DNA of 64,000 nucleotides from Vagococcus fluvialis bH819 (GCF_900163795.1 NZ_FWFD01000003.1:1-64000), one strand, 5' to 3'; shown: positions 34,171-43,950, counted from the stretch's first letter. Program-made: numbers and translations. Notes: generated by a model from the sequence alone, not told the origin.

Positions 34171-35361
34171 TTGACTTTAGAATTATTAAAAATGGTCATT
34201 TTTATCTTATTAGGCACAAAAATTGCAGGACACTTATGTAACAGGTTTAACTTACCTGTTGTATTCGGTGAATTACTACTAGGGTTAATCCTAGGCCCAG
34301 CTATTCTTAATCTAGTTTTAGAAACAGATGGAATTGCTATGTTTTCAGAAATCGGGATTATCCTCCTTATGTTTTTAGTTGGATTAGAAAGTGATCTTGA
34401 TCTTCTAAAGAGATACTTAAAACCAGCCATCACAGTTGCTTTATTTGGCGTTTTTGTTCCCTTTATCTTCATCTCTATTCTCGGCCAATTCATTGGAATG
34501 GGAACCACAGAATCATTCTTTCTTGGCATTATTTTCAGTGCCACCTCATTAAGTATTACCGTTCAAGTCTTAAAAGAATATAATTATCTCGATAATGAAG
34601 CAGGTTCCATCACATTAGGGGCTGCTATCTTAGATGACACACTTGTCGTTCTCCTTATCAGTATTTTCACAGCTGCAATTACTTTTGATTCTAGCGTAGG
34701 GTTTACAGCACCTATGGCCTGGGAATTAATAGGTAAAAAAATCCTCTTTTTCGCCATGATGTACCTAGTCGCAAAATATCTGATTACTCCCGCTATGAGT
34801 TTAGCTTCAAAATTAGTTGCAGTTAAAGCAAAAACTGCTATGGCTTTGGTCCTCTGTTTTGCATTTACAATTTTTGCAGAAGAAATGGGATTAAGTGATA
34901 TCATTGGTGCTTTCTTCATTGGAATGATGTTATCTGGCCATGAATCAGCTCACTCAATTGAAAAAGATGTCGATACGATTGGAAATAGTCTTTTCATCCC
35001 AGTATTTTTTGTTTCCATCGGACTTGGTATCAGTATTGAAGCTCTCTTCTCTCAATTTGGCTTAATATTAATTTTATCAATTGCCGCAGTTGTTACAAAA
35101 CTTGTTGGTGGATATATCGCTTCTAGGCTAATGAAAATCAATAAAAAATCGGCCTTCGTAGTTGGTTCTGGCATGGTTTCTCGTGGTGAGATGGCTTTAA
35201 TTGTTGCCAAAATCGGACAAGAAGCAGGTTATATTTCAAACGAATTTTTTACTGCTGTGATTGCTTCTATCATAATTACAACTTTGATCTCTCCCCTACT
35301 TTTAAAATTTAGTATTGGACTTGATCAAGACGAAACAGACACAGAAGAAATAACAGCTTAA
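34171..35361 (+). CDS. Cation/proton antiporter, CPA2 family (NapA/KefB-like)
   Basis: This about 396-aa membrane protein has some 12 helices and belongs to the monovalent cation:proton antiporter-2 family. Conserved features include NLPVVFGELLLGLILGP at the N-terminus and ITLGAAILDDTLVVLL with the paired Asp of the ion-binding site at about residue 150. The length and order match NapA of Enterococcus hirae, a Na+/H+ antiporter. There is no C-terminal TrkA-N domain, unlike full KefB. The TTG at 34171 is preferred because AAAGGAG lies 9 bases upstream; the ATG at 34165 would be only 3 bases away. Confidence 0.88.
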   Translation: MTLELLKMVIFILLGTKIAGHLCNRFNLPVVFGELLLGLILGPAILNLVLETDGIAMFSEIGIILLMFLVGLESDLDLLKRYLKPAITVALFGVFVPFIFISILGQFIGMGTTESFFLGIIFSATSLSITVQVLKEYNYLDNEAGSITLGAAILDDTLVVLLISIFTAAITFDSSVGFTAPMAWELIGKKILFFAMMYLVAKYLITPAMSLASKLVAVKAKTAMALVLCFAFTIFAEEMGLSDIIGAFFIGMMLSGHESAHSIEKDVDTIGNSLFIPVFFVSIGLGISIEALFSQFGLILILSIAAVVTKLVGGYIASRLMKINKKSAFVVGSGMVSRGEMALIVAKIGQEAGYISNEFFTAVIASIIITTLISPLLLKFSIGLDQDETDTEEITA

Positions 35362-35363
35362 TC

Positions 35364-35430
35364 AAAAACATCTCTACTAAAATTCCCCTCTCTATTTATA
35401 CCTAGAGGAACTTTGGTAAAGATGTTTTTT
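35364..35430. terminator. Terminator after the antiporter gene
   Basis: A long imperfect hairpin pairs AACATCTCTAC and CCCCTCT with AGAGG and GTAAAGATGTT, then TTTTTTCT follows. Confidence 0.75.
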
Positions 35431-35500
35431 CTCTTGCTTCACCTTACTATTTGGATTAATCTTATCTTATAAAAACAAAAAAATGAAAGAAGGTATTAAC

Positions 35501-36535
35501 ATGTCACAATCTACAATTGAACTAGTCAAAACACTAACGAATATTCCCTCACCAACAGGAGATACAACTAAAATCATTAACTTTATTGATCAAGAGCTAC
35601 AAAATAATGGTTATCAAGGCATCATTAACCGCAAAGGAAGTTTAATCATCACTGTTCCTGGAAAAGACGCAGAAAACCATCGTTTTATTACTGCTCACAT
35701 CGATACATTAGGCGCTATGGTTCGTGGAATTAAACCAGACGGACGCTTAAAATTAGATTTAATTGGTGGCTTTAAGTACAACTCAATTGAAGGAGAATAT
35801 TGTAAGATTCATACTCAATCTGGTAAAGAGTACACTGGAACTATTTTGATGCATCAAACAAGTGTCCACGTTTATAAAGATGCTGGTTCTGCGGAACGAA
35901 ATCAAGCAAATATGGAAGTTAGAATTGATGAAAAATCATTCTCAGAAGATGATACTAAAAAACTAGGCATCCAAGTAGGAGATTTTATTAGCTTTGATTC
36001 TCGAACTGAAATTACACCAAGCGGTTTTATTAAATCTCGTCATTTAGATGATAAAGTAAGTGCGGCGATTTTAATTAATTTTTTAATCAACCTTAAGAAA
36101 AATAATGAAACACTACCTTATACAACACACTTCTTCTTCTCTAACAACGAAGAAATTGGTTACGGTGGAAACTCAAATATTGATGAAAAAGTAATCGAAT
36201 ACTTGGCTGTTGATATGGGAGCAATGGGAGATGATCAACAAACTGATGAATACACGGTTTCTATTTGTGTGAAAGATGCTAGCGGACCCTATCATTTAGG
36301 TCTGAGAAATCATTTTGTTAATCTGTGTGAAACAAATAAAATAGCATACAAGCTGGATATTTACCCATTCTATGGAAGTGATGCTTCTGCTGCTATGCGA
36401 GCTGGTGCTGATGTAAAACATGGTTTGATTGGCGCTGGAATTGAAGCCAGTCATGCCTTTGAACGGACTCATCAAGAGTCTATTGACGCTACTGAACAAC
36501 TAGTTTCTAAATATTTGTTTAGTGAATTATCATAA
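35501..36535 (+). CDS. M42-family metallopeptidase (glutamyl aminopeptidase type)
   Basis: This 344-aa dinuclear zinc aminopeptidase of the M42 (PepA/FrvX/TET) family has metal ligands in FITAHIDTLGAMV (His, Asp), SRHLDDKVSAA (Asp), SNNEEIGYGG (catalytic Glu pair), VDMGAMGDD (Asp) and HAFERTH (His). Such enzymes form large tetrahedral complexes and trim peptides in the cytoplasm. The ATG at 35501 has GAAGG 8 bases upstream; an ATG at 35483 overlaps that site and is rejected. It is a monocistronic gene. Confidence 0.9.
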   Translation: MSQSTIELVKTLTNIPSPTGDTTKIINFIDQELQNNGYQGIINRKGSLIITVPGKDAENHRFITAHIDTLGAMVRGIKPDGRLKLDLIGGFKYNSIEGEYCKIHTQSGKEYTGTILMHQTSVHVYKDAGSAERNQANMEVRIDEKSFSEDDTKKLGIQVGDFISFDSRTEITPSGFIKSRHLDDKVSAAILINFLINLKKNNETLPYTTHFFFSNNEEIGYGGNSNIDEKVIEYLAVDMGAMGDDQQTDEYTVSICVKDASGPYHLGLRNHFVNLCETNKIAYKLDIYPFYGSDASAAMRAGADVKHGLIGAGIEASHAFERTHQESIDATEQLVSKYLFSELS

Positions 36536-36584
36536 AACACAATCGTTCATTTTTTTATTAAAAGTTTATATGTAACCTCTTCAC

Positions 36585-36880
36585 TTGACCTTTAATCGAA
36601 TAACATGTATGGTTAGTACATAAGCTTATATTATAGTGTGGTTTTTTGAACCACGATGAGCAGGTAACTGACGAAGGACTTAAGTTTTGTTTCGTCTTTT
36701 TAATTTTGAGTAGCTTCTTTCTATTCGATTAAAATCGCCTATATCACTATTTTTTTAAGTTTATGGTTCGTCCTTAAAAAGTGCTGACATTCATTTTTTA
36801 AGTGCAAGCTAATCGATGTGCTCAATTCTCGATTAAAACTGCAGAACTAAATAACGAACTGAATTAAGATTTTATTCTAA
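36585..36880 (+). promoter_or_regulatory. Structured 5' leader of the L25 gene
   Basis: The 361-base gap before rplY holds paired elements. A 12-base arm at 36591-36602 (TTTAATCGAATA) is exactly complementary to 36722-36733. Between them lie hairpins ATGTA/TACAT (36605-36621), GTGGTT/AACCAC (36638-36654) and GACGAA/TTCGTC (about 36670-36696), the last followed by TTTTT like an attenuator. A second partial complement of the first arm (CGATTAAA, about 36830-36837) offers an alternative pairing. A TTCATT-17-TATGTA promoter at 36546-36574 would include all of it. A TTGACC-17-TATGGT promoter at 36585-36613 would exclude the first arm. No T-box or known riboswitch consensus is seen. Confidence 0.5.
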
Positions 36881-36896
36881 AGGAGGAAGATTATTT

Positions 36897-37514
36897 ATGT
36901 CAGTAGTATTAAAAGCAGAAGAAAGAGCGGTTAGACCTCGTTCTATCCGTAGAAAATTAAGAGAAGAAGGAAGAGTTCCTAGTTCTGTTCATGGACACAA
37001 TATTGATAATATTTCATTTTCAGTAGATGCCCTTGAACTTGATAAATCAATTCGTGAACATGGTTTGAATGCTGTTTATACTCTAGATTTAAATGGTAAA
37101 AAAATCAGTACTTTACTAAAAGATTATCAATTAGATACTTTTACTAAAGCATGGATACATGCCCAATTTTTAGCAGTTGATATGACACAAGAAACTGAAG
37201 TAGAAGCTGAATTAGTATTAGTAGGAACTTCTACTGGTGTTAAATCAGGTGGTGCATTAGAACAAAACCTTTACACTGTTATGGTATCAGCTACACCTGA
37301 TAAATTACCTGAACGTGTGGAAGTAGACATCACAAACTTAGCAATCGGTGAATCTCTTGTTATTGGTGATATTCCAAAACACGCTGACTTCACTATTGTT
37401 ACAGACGCTGAAGAACAAATCTGTGCGGTTACTGAGGTATCTGCTCAAACAGAGGAAGAAATTTCTGGCGAAGCAAGTGATCCAGAAGTTATCAACGACA
37501 AATCAGCTGAATAA
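36897..37514 (+). CDS. rplY: 50S ribosomal protein L25/general stress protein Ctc
   Basis: This 205-aa long-form L25 (CTC) has an N-terminal 5S-rRNA-binding domain (about 1-93, with RPRSIRRKLREEGRVP and SVHGHNID) and a C-terminal TL5/CTC beta domain (about 95-185). An acidic tail rich in Glu and Asp follows. It binds 5S rRNA in the large subunit. AAAGGAGGAAG precedes the ATG. The unusually long, folded leader upstream suggests autogenous or stress control. Confidence 0.95.
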   Translation: MSVVLKAEERAVRPRSIRRKLREEGRVPSSVHGHNIDNISFSVDALELDKSIREHGLNAVYTLDLNGKKISTLLKDYQLDTFTKAWIHAQFLAVDMTQETEVEAELVLVGTSTGVKSGGALEQNLYTVMVSATPDKLPERVEVDITNLAIGESLVIGDIPKHADFTIVTDAEEQICAVTEVSAQTEEEISGEASDPEVINDKSAE

Positions 37515-37526
37515 TATTAATAACAC

Positions 37527-37558
37527 AAAAGGATGACCTTAAAACGTCATCCTTTTTT
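37527..37558 (+). terminator. rplY terminator
   Basis: AAAAGGATGAC pairs with GTCATCCTTTTTT around an 8-base loop. Confidence 0.9.
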
Positions 37559-37688
37559 CTTTACTTTTTCACCTTTTTTTCTGAAAATTCATTAAGCAAC
37601 GTTTAAACTTATTCCCCTTACTATAGACTTTTCTTAATCTATGATAAAATGATGGAGGTTTAATTATTATAATTAGGAGTGTTCAAAT

Positions 37689-38861
37689 TTGATCGGAATA
37701 GATAAAATAAATTTCTTTACACCAAATACATACATTGACTTAGTGACTTTAGCAAAACATCGTGGGATTGATCCAGATAAATTTACAATCGGTATCGGTC
37801 AAGCCAAGATGGCTGTCCCAACAATCACCCAAGATACTGTTTCAATGGGAGCTAATGCTGCTTTTCCAATTTTAGATAAAGAAGATTTAAATAAAATTGA
37901 TTTGGTTGTTGTTGGAACTGAAACTGGGATTGATGAATCAAAATCAGCGGCTTCATTTATTCATCAACTACTAAATATCCACCCATTTGCTAAAGCAATA
38001 GAAATCAAACAAGCATGTTACGGTGCTACTGCTGGATTAATGATGGCGCAAGATTTCATTAAAGCACATCCTGGTAGAAAAGCTTTAGTCATTGGCTCAG
38101 ATATCTCAAGATACGGTTTGAAAACGTCTGGTGAAGTAACACAAGGTGCTGGAGCGATTGCGATGTTAGTCTCAGAAAATCCTCGTATTCTAGCTTTAGA
38201 AGATACAAGTGTTTCCATGACTGAAAGTATTTTCGATTTTTGGCGTCCAAATTACTCAGATACAGCCATTGTTGATGGTAAATTTTCAAATGAAGCTTAC
38301 ATCAATTTCTTTAAAACGATTTGGCATGAATTTTCAAAGCAAACAGAACTTTCTTTTGAAGATTTTAAAGCTTTTTGCTTCCATCTCCCTTATACAAAAA
38401 TGGGTAAAAAAGCATTGTTACCTCTTCTTGAAAATGAATCAGATGAAATCAAAGAATTAATTCTTCATCATTATAATTTATCAACTACATATACAAGAGA
38501 TATCGGTAATATCTATACAGGCTCTCTATATCTTAGTTTAATGTCACTTCTTGATAGTGATGCTCATTCATTAAAGGACAATGATTTAATTGGGCTATTT
38601 AGTTATGGTTCTGGTGCTGTAGGTGAATTATTCTACGGTCGTCTAGTTAAAGGATTTGAAAATCATTTATTAAAAAAAGAACATCAAACATCCCTTGAAA
38701 ATCGTTACGCACTTTCTATCGATGAGTATGAAACTATTTTTAATAAAGTATTACCTAAAGAAGATGGCATTCATCCTTTAAGTGAGGCAAAATTTGATAA
38801 TAGTCTTTTCTACTTATCAAGTATTACTAATCATCAGAGACATTACTCAAAACGTCAATAA
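37689..38861 (+). CDS. mvaS: Hydroxymethylglutaryl-CoA synthase
   Basis: This 390-aa enzyme of the mevalonate pathway condenses acetyl-CoA with acetoacetyl-CoA to HMG-CoA. The catalytic residues are visible: Glu in VVGTETGIDESKS, the acetyl-accepting Cys in IKQACYGATAG, and His in FCFHLPYTKMGKKA. The length is that of bacterial enzymes. The start is TTG at 37689 with AGGAGTG 7 bases upstream; no ATG is available in frame before the conserved N-terminus. HMG-CoA reductase follows 15 bases downstream. Confidence 0.95.
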   Translation: MIGIDKINFFTPNTYIDLVTLAKHRGIDPDKFTIGIGQAKMAVPTITQDTVSMGANAAFPILDKEDLNKIDLVVVGTETGIDESKSAASFIHQLLNIHPFAKAIEIKQACYGATAGLMMAQDFIKAHPGRKALVIGSDISRYGLKTSGEVTQGAGAIAMLVSENPRILALEDTSVSMTESIFDFWRPNYSDTAIVDGKFSNEAYINFFKTIWHEFSKQTELSFEDFKAFCFHLPYTKMGKKALLPLLENESDEIKELILHHYNLSTTYTRDIGNIYTGSLYLSLMSLLDSDAHSLKDNDLIGLFSYGSGAVGELFYGRLVKGFENHLLKKEHQTSLENRYALSIDEYETIFNKVLPKEDGIHPLSEAKFDNSLFYLSSITNHQRHYSKRQ

Positions 38862-38876
38862 GGAGTCGTCGTTACT

Positions 38877-40142
38877 TTGGAACCTAAATTTTACAAGCAA
38901 ACCCGTATTGAACGAATTCAAACATTAATTCAAGAAGGCTTTTTAAATGAAAAACAGGCTGAATTATTTATAGATAACCCTTTATTAGATGATGCTGTCG
39001 CTAATTCACTGATTGAAAATCAAGTCACTCAATTTCCTCTTCCACTTGGTGTGGCACGTAATTTTAAAATAGATGGACAAAAAATGACTATTCCCATGGT
39101 CGTTGAAGAACCTTCTGTTATTGCAGCTTGTAGTAATGCCGCAAAAATTATGAAAACTAAAGGATTTAGTACAAATATAAAAAAACGTGAGATGATTGGA
39201 CAAATTATTTTAAAAGAAATTCCCGACTTAGAAATAGCGAAACAAGCAATTTTAGATCAGCGGGAAACTATTTTTAAATTAGCTGAAGAAAGTCACCCTT
39301 CTATTGTTTCTCGTGGTGGCGGGTTAAAAGATATCTCTGTTCGCTTAATTGAACAAACTCATTTGTCTCATTCATTCTTAACGATTCATTTAATGGTCGA
39401 TGTTAAGGACGCAATGGGAGCTAATATTATTAACACTATTTTAGAAGGTGTCACACCCTTTATTTTAGAGTTAACAACAGGTGCTTCCCTCATGTCTATA
39501 TTGAGTAACTACAACACAGAGTGCCTAGTAACAGCAACATGCTGCGTTCCATTTAGTGAACTAACAACATCAGACTTTAGTGGGTATGATATTGCAAAAA
39601 AAATTGTCGAAGCGAATACTTATGCTAAACTTGATCCATATCGGGCGGCAACACATAATAAAGGAATTATGAACGGTATTGATTCAGTCGTAATTGCGAC
39701 TGGAAATGATCCCCGAGCTGTTGAAGCTGGTGCCCATGCCTACGCTAGTCGTCACGGGCAATACGAAGCGATGACTAACTGGGAAATTAGTAAAGACTGC
39801 TTAATTGGAGAGTTGACCCTTCCAATGGCTGTGGGATCTGTAGGTGGTGCTATTTCAGTCTTACCAATGGCAAAAGTAAGTCTAGATATGCTGAATGTTT
39901 CAAGTTCAGAAGAATTAGCCCGTGTGGTTATGTGTGTGGGCCTTGCTCAAAATTTTGCCGCTCTTAAAGCATTAGTCACAGTCGGCATTCAAAAAGGACA
40001 TATGAATTTACACGCCTCTTCTCTGGCCATTCAAGTTGGGGCTAAAGATGAAGAAATAGCTATCCTTACAAAACTACTTAGAAAAGAAGCAAAAATGAAT
40101 TCGATGGTGGCTAAAGAATTGTTAGAGAAAATTAGAAGTTAA
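38877..40142 (+). CDS. mvaA: Hydroxymethylglutaryl-CoA reductase, class II, stand-alone
   Basis: This 421-aa class II reductase forms mevalonate. Motifs are LPLGVARNFKIDG in the N-terminal lid region, MVVEEPSVIAACSNAAK with the catalytic Glu, ATGNDPRAVEAGAHA with the catalytic Asp, and HMNLHASSLA with the catalytic His. In typical Enterococcus the reductase is fused behind an acetoacetyl-CoA thiolase (MvaE, about 800 aa). Here no thiolase domain is present in or next to the gene, as in lactobacilli and staphylococci. The start is TTG with AAGGAG upstream. It forms an operon with mvaS. Confidence 0.94.
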   Translation: MEPKFYKQTRIERIQTLIQEGFLNEKQAELFIDNPLLDDAVANSLIENQVTQFPLPLGVARNFKIDGQKMTIPMVVEEPSVIAACSNAAKIMKTKGFSTNIKKREMIGQIILKEIPDLEIAKQAILDQRETIFKLAEESHPSIVSRGGGLKDISVRLIEQTHLSHSFLTIHLMVDVKDAMGANIINTILEGVTPFILELTTGASLMSILSNYNTECLVTATCCVPFSELTTSDFSGYDIAKKIVEANTYAKLDPYRAATHNKGIMNGIDSVVIATGNDPRAVEAGAHAYASRHGQYEAMTNWEISKDCLIGELTLPMAVGSVGGAISVLPMAKVSLDMLNVSSSEELARVVMCVGLAQNFAALKALVTVGIQKGHMNLHASSLAIQVGAKDEEIAILTKLLRKEAKMNSMVAKELLEKIRS

Positions 40143-40179
40143 AAAAATCGGATGCCTGTTGAGGTCATCCGATTTTTTT
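40141..40179. terminator. Bidirectional terminator
   Basis: AAAAAAATCGGATG pairs with CATCCGATTTTTTT between the convergent mvaA and yesN-like genes. Confidence 0.9.
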
Positions 40180-40191
40180 ATCCACGCTATA

Positions 40192-41634
40192 TCACATACT
40201 CAAATATTGTTCTCTGAAATCTCTTGGTGTTGTACCGTAAGCATCTTTGAAGTTTTTGTAGAAATACCCTGAACTTGAATATCCCACCTCTAAGGCAATT
40301 TCATTCACATTTTTCATTGTCTTAAGTAATAATTCTTCTGATTTTTTCATCCGATAAGTATTCAAAAATTGAGAAAAAGTTTGGTTTGTGTCTCTTTTAA
40401 AAATTTGTCCTAGATACATAGCATTGACAAATAAATCCTCTGCCACTTCTTTTAAACGAATATCTTGACCAAAATCTTGATGAATTACTTCAATCACTCT
40501 ATTGGTCAAATCGCTATAAGAACGCTTATTCAACCAGTCTTTGATTTCAATCTCTAGATTTTTAAAAACAGCTTCTACTTCGCTAATATTTTTTAAACTT
40601 CTAATATCATCTACTTCTTCTTGATAACTTTTCGAGTGTTTCAAGTCATAGTATGTTCTCGCGTCGGATAATAATAATAGTGTAAAATATCTGACATGAT
40701 TTGGAGGAATCGGTGTTTTATTAAAGAAAGTTAAAATATTATTGATCCCATCTTCTAAACTATTTTGTTTTGAAAAATGGGATAATAGTGGCAGCTCTTC
40801 GTTATTATTGTAATAAATCTCTTCCAAATGATTATTTAATTCAATCCAAATACAGCCTTCTTGAACTAAATCATAAAAATAGTAACTATCTTCTAAGCTA
40901 ACCGCCACCTTATAGCTTTCACTTATTTTTTCTGAGTCAGTTACAACAGGACCTGAGAACAGAAAAACATTTTCAGGGTATTTTTGTGCTAACTTAATAT
41001 AATATTCTTTTAGTGCTTCTTTACTTTGATTAATAATAATCCCTGATATTCTATCTTCTTCTACATAATAAAATATACTCGGATCTTTATCTAAATCTTC
41101 TAAAAAAGAAGCATCTAAAAAACTACCAACAAAAACATTATACGACGTTGCTTTACCCATCTCAGACTCTGTATTTGTCTCCTCAGCAATGCCTTTTTCT
41201 AACCACTGCTTCACTTTATTCTTTTCTTTAAATTGAATAATTTTTCTGATGTCATTCTTTTCTTTTATTTTTTTTATAGCTTTATCTAGGGAAGCAAATA
41301 ACTCTACTCGGTCAACTGGTTTAAGTAAATAATTAATGGCTCCTAATGCCATGCCTTCCTTAGCATATTCGAATTCTTGATAACCTGATAAAAAAATTGT
41401 TTGAAAATGATATTCTTGTTCACGTGCTTCTCTTATAAAATCAATCCCAGACATGATTGGCATCGTTACATCTGAAATAACTATATCAATCTTTTCTTTT
41501 TTTAAGACTTCTAAAGCTTCTTCCCCATTAAATGCGGTTCCAACTAAATTCAAGCCTTTTTCTTCCCAGGGAATTAAATATTTTAATCCACTGATTATCA
41601 TCTATTCATCATCTACCAACAAAACATTAAACAT
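40192..41634 (-). pseudogene. YesN-type response regulator (AraC family) interrupted by a TAG codon
   Basis: The reading frame starts with ATG at 41634 (AGGGGA 8 bases upstream) and encodes MFNVLLVDDE, the normal start of a receiver domain with its acidic pocket. It then meets TAG at 41602-41604 and continues in frame for 469 codons. The remainder contains the phosphoacceptor Asp region (VISDVTMPIMSG), a linker and a C-terminal AraC helix-turn-helix pair (LKEVAEDLFVNAMYLGQIF, then IALEVGYSSSGYFYKNF). Trp (TGG) would be a natural residue at the stop. Re-initiation at the ATG directly after the stop would lose the acidic pair. It pairs with the YesM-like kinase upstream. A sequencing error is possible. 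Confidence 0.85.
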
Positions 41635-41648
41635 CAAACCATCTCCCC

Positions 41649-43328
41649 TTACTTTAATTCAATTGAAATTAAAATTGTCACTCCGCCACCTTTAGTTTCT
41701 TTAAATAACATTCGATATTTATCGTCAAAAATAATTTTTAATCGCTCATTCACATTTTTTATTCCAATAGATTCAGAAGTAAACTCCCTTTTTCCTACTA
41801 AATAATCATTAATTTCTGTTAGTTTATCCGACGTCATTCCTTTACCATTATCTTTAATTTCAATCATTATTGTCTCATTATGTTGATAAACATTCACACT
41901 AATCGCATTATTAATTCGTCTAAAATCAACTCCATGAGCAAAATAATTTTCAATTAATGGCTGTAAACTAAATTTAGGTATTTCTTGTTTTTTTAATTTT
42001 TCCTCTATTTTAAATGAGTAACCAATATTTTTAGGATACCGCATTTGATAAAGATAAACATACTGTTCTAAAAATTTTAGCTCGTTTTCAAGAGTTATAA
42101 CTTTACTTTGCGAGATATTATTTCTCAAAATAGAAGCAAAGGCAAATACTACTTCAGATAAATCTTCCATTCCTTCACTTAAAGCAGACATCCTTATATA
42201 CTCTAACGTGTTATACATAAAATGCGGGTTTATCTGAGCTTGTAATGCACTAAATTCAGCTTCTTTTTGTCTCAATTCAAGTTCATAATTTTCTCTAATA
42301 AACGTATTCAAACTTTCTAGCATTTGATTGATCCCGATTGTAATATCCAGTAGTTCAGATTTTTTATCTTCTTGGCTTATTCGAACATTTCTCTTACCTT
42401 CTGACACATCTTTTATCGTTTTTAAAATATCATTAATTTGAAAAACGTAGCCATTAAATAAACGATACAATAACAATAGCAAAACAACACTAATTAAGAG
42501 GCTTGCTAACGTCATTAAGAGAAAAAATAATCTGGAATTTTTAGATACTTCTTTTTTATCAACTAAAGAAATTAACCGGTATTGTTTATTCGTAATTTGC
42601 GCTTCTTGAACAAAGTAACGATTACTAAAAGATTCACTTGAGAAAGAGACTCCTTTTTTTAGTTTCTCTGTAATATTTTGTTCGAGCTCTTTATTCTTCG
42701 TATTTGTGTACACCATCTGACCACGATCAGAAATTAAAAAAATATTGGTATCGAATTCTACAGAAAGTTGGTCTAGCATATCATCAATGGGAATCCGATT
42801 AATTCCTAAATAAGCATTCCCTATAAAGTTCCATCCAGCTGGTTTTATTGTAGAATCTAACATAAGTGTATTCCCTTTTTCAATCGTTTTAACTTTTCTA
42901 CCATATAAACTTTTAGCATCGGATAAATAGCGTTCTTTAGAAAATTGTGTATCTATTGCGATAAATTCAACGTCTTTATCTGTTAAAGTTATTTGCTCAA
43001 TATAATTTGTAAAGTTACTGATTACATAATTATTTTTTAATGTGTATGCTAAAAATTCCGAATCATTCATCGAAAAATAACTAGTAAGGCCTTGATAATA
43101 TTGTTCACTTCTGGCAATACTATTAGCTAAATCATCTACTTTTGCTTGTTTTTCTTCAACAAAATAACTCATTCTAGTTAACCCATTCTGACTTAATCTT
43201 TCAGCACGATTAGATTTTTCTTGATTGACAATCATACTGATTCCAAAAGAAAATAATGTGATAATTACAATTAATGCTATCGAATAGATTTTCAACAAGC
43301 GATACATCAAATTCCCTTTAATATTCAT
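41649..43328 (-). CDS. YesM-type sensor histidine kinase
   Basis: This 559-aa membrane kinase has an N-terminal helix (about 10-30), an extracellular sensor domain of about 250 residues, and a second helix (about 280-300). A HAMP segment follows, then the His_kinase domain with the phosphoacceptor in LQAQINPHFMYNTLEYI and the ATP-binding NDNGKGM-type motif (EIKDNGKGM). YesMN-type systems usually control nearby CUT1 sugar ABC transporters and glycosidases. Here the transporter and GH85 lie just upstream. An alternative start 7 codons downstream has AAAGGG 6 bases before it. Confidence 0.92.
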   Translation of the reverse strand: MNIKGNLMYRLLKIYSIALIVIITLFSFGISMIVNQEKSNRAERLSQNGLTRMSYFVEEKQAKVDDLANSIARSEQYYQGLTSYFSMNDSEFLAYTLKNNYVISNFTNYIEQITLTDKDVEFIAIDTQFSKERYLSDAKSLYGRKVKTIEKGNTLMLDSTIKPAGWNFIGNAYLGINRIPIDDMLDQLSVEFDTNIFLISDRGQMVYTNTKNKELEQNITEKLKKGVSFSSESFSNRYFVQEAQITNKQYRLISLVDKKEVSKNSRLFFLLMTLASLLISVVLLLLLYRLFNGYVFQINDILKTIKDVSEGKRNVRISQEDKKSELLDITIGINQMLESLNTFIRENYELELRQKEAEFSALQAQINPHFMYNTLEYIRMSALSEGMEDLSEVVFAFASILRNNISQSKVITLENELKFLEQYVYLYQMRYPKNIGYSFKIEEKLKKQEIPKFSLQPLIENYFAHGVDFRRINNAISVNVYQHNETIMIEIKDNGKGMTSDKLTEINDYLVGKREFTSESIGIKNVNERLKIIFDDKYRMLFKETKGGGVTILISIELK

Positions 43329-43350
43329 AACGCTTTCATTCCTTTTATCT

Positions 43351-43950
43351 TTAATTAATACGAAGGTTTTGATTTATCTTTTCACCTAGACGATATAAGA
43401 AATATGCTAATAGACCACTGCCCATAAAAAAGGCAATTGCCGGAAACTTAACCGCTACTATGCTTAGTATAAGGACAAATATCACAATTGAAACACTTCC
43501 TTTTACTTCTTTAAAAAATAAAATCAAAGATAATTTGACTAAATTTTTAAAAGAAATTTCATAAGTAGAAACAACTGAGTAACTAAACAAGCCTGAAATA
43601 GCGACAATAATTAGTAACAAGACTAATAAGAAATCAATCACTAAAAACAGCATGCCTGTCATTTGACTTGATGTGTACAAACTTAAAAATAAAAACAAAC
43701 AAATCAGACCAAAAGTATAAAATATTTGATTGCCTCTCTTGAAATTCTCTTTAAAAAGCAATGTCATCTTCTTAAAAGAAATTTCTTTAAAGTCCCAATC
43801 TGCTTCACTAATTATCTCTATGGCCGCAATTAAGGCTGGACCTACCCCTAAAACAAATCCGCCCATTAACGCAATTATCCAAAAATAGAGACTCAGCTTC
43901 AATAAAAAATAAATCTTATTCATTCCCTCAACTAAACCTTTTTCAATCAT
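43351..43950 (-). CDS. DUF624 membrane protein (YesL-like)
   Basis: This about 199-aa protein has 5-6 hydrophobic helices and the family N-terminus (FWIIALMGGFVLGVGPALIA). YesL/DUF624 genes typically accompany YesMN kinases and CUT1 carbohydrate transporters; their function is unknown. The ATG at 43950 is chosen because GAAGG lies just upstream; an ATG at 44043 would extend into the terminator region. It heads the kinase-regulator operon. Confidence 0.85.
   Translation of the reverse strand: MIEKGLVEGMNKIYFLLKLSLYFWIIALMGGFVLGVGPALIAAIEIISEADWDFKEISFKKMTLLFKENFKRGNQIFYTFGLICLFLFLSLYTSSQMTGMLFLVIDFLLVLLLIIVAISGLFSYSVVSTYEISFKNLVKLSLILFFKEVKGSVSIVIFVLILSIVAVKFPAIAFFMGSGLLAYFLYRLGEKINQNLRIN

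Noticed and set aside
36541-36896. T-box or known metabolite riboswitch before rplY
   Set aside because: No GGGTGG-type antiterminator or other consensus core is present; only generic hairpins can be supported.
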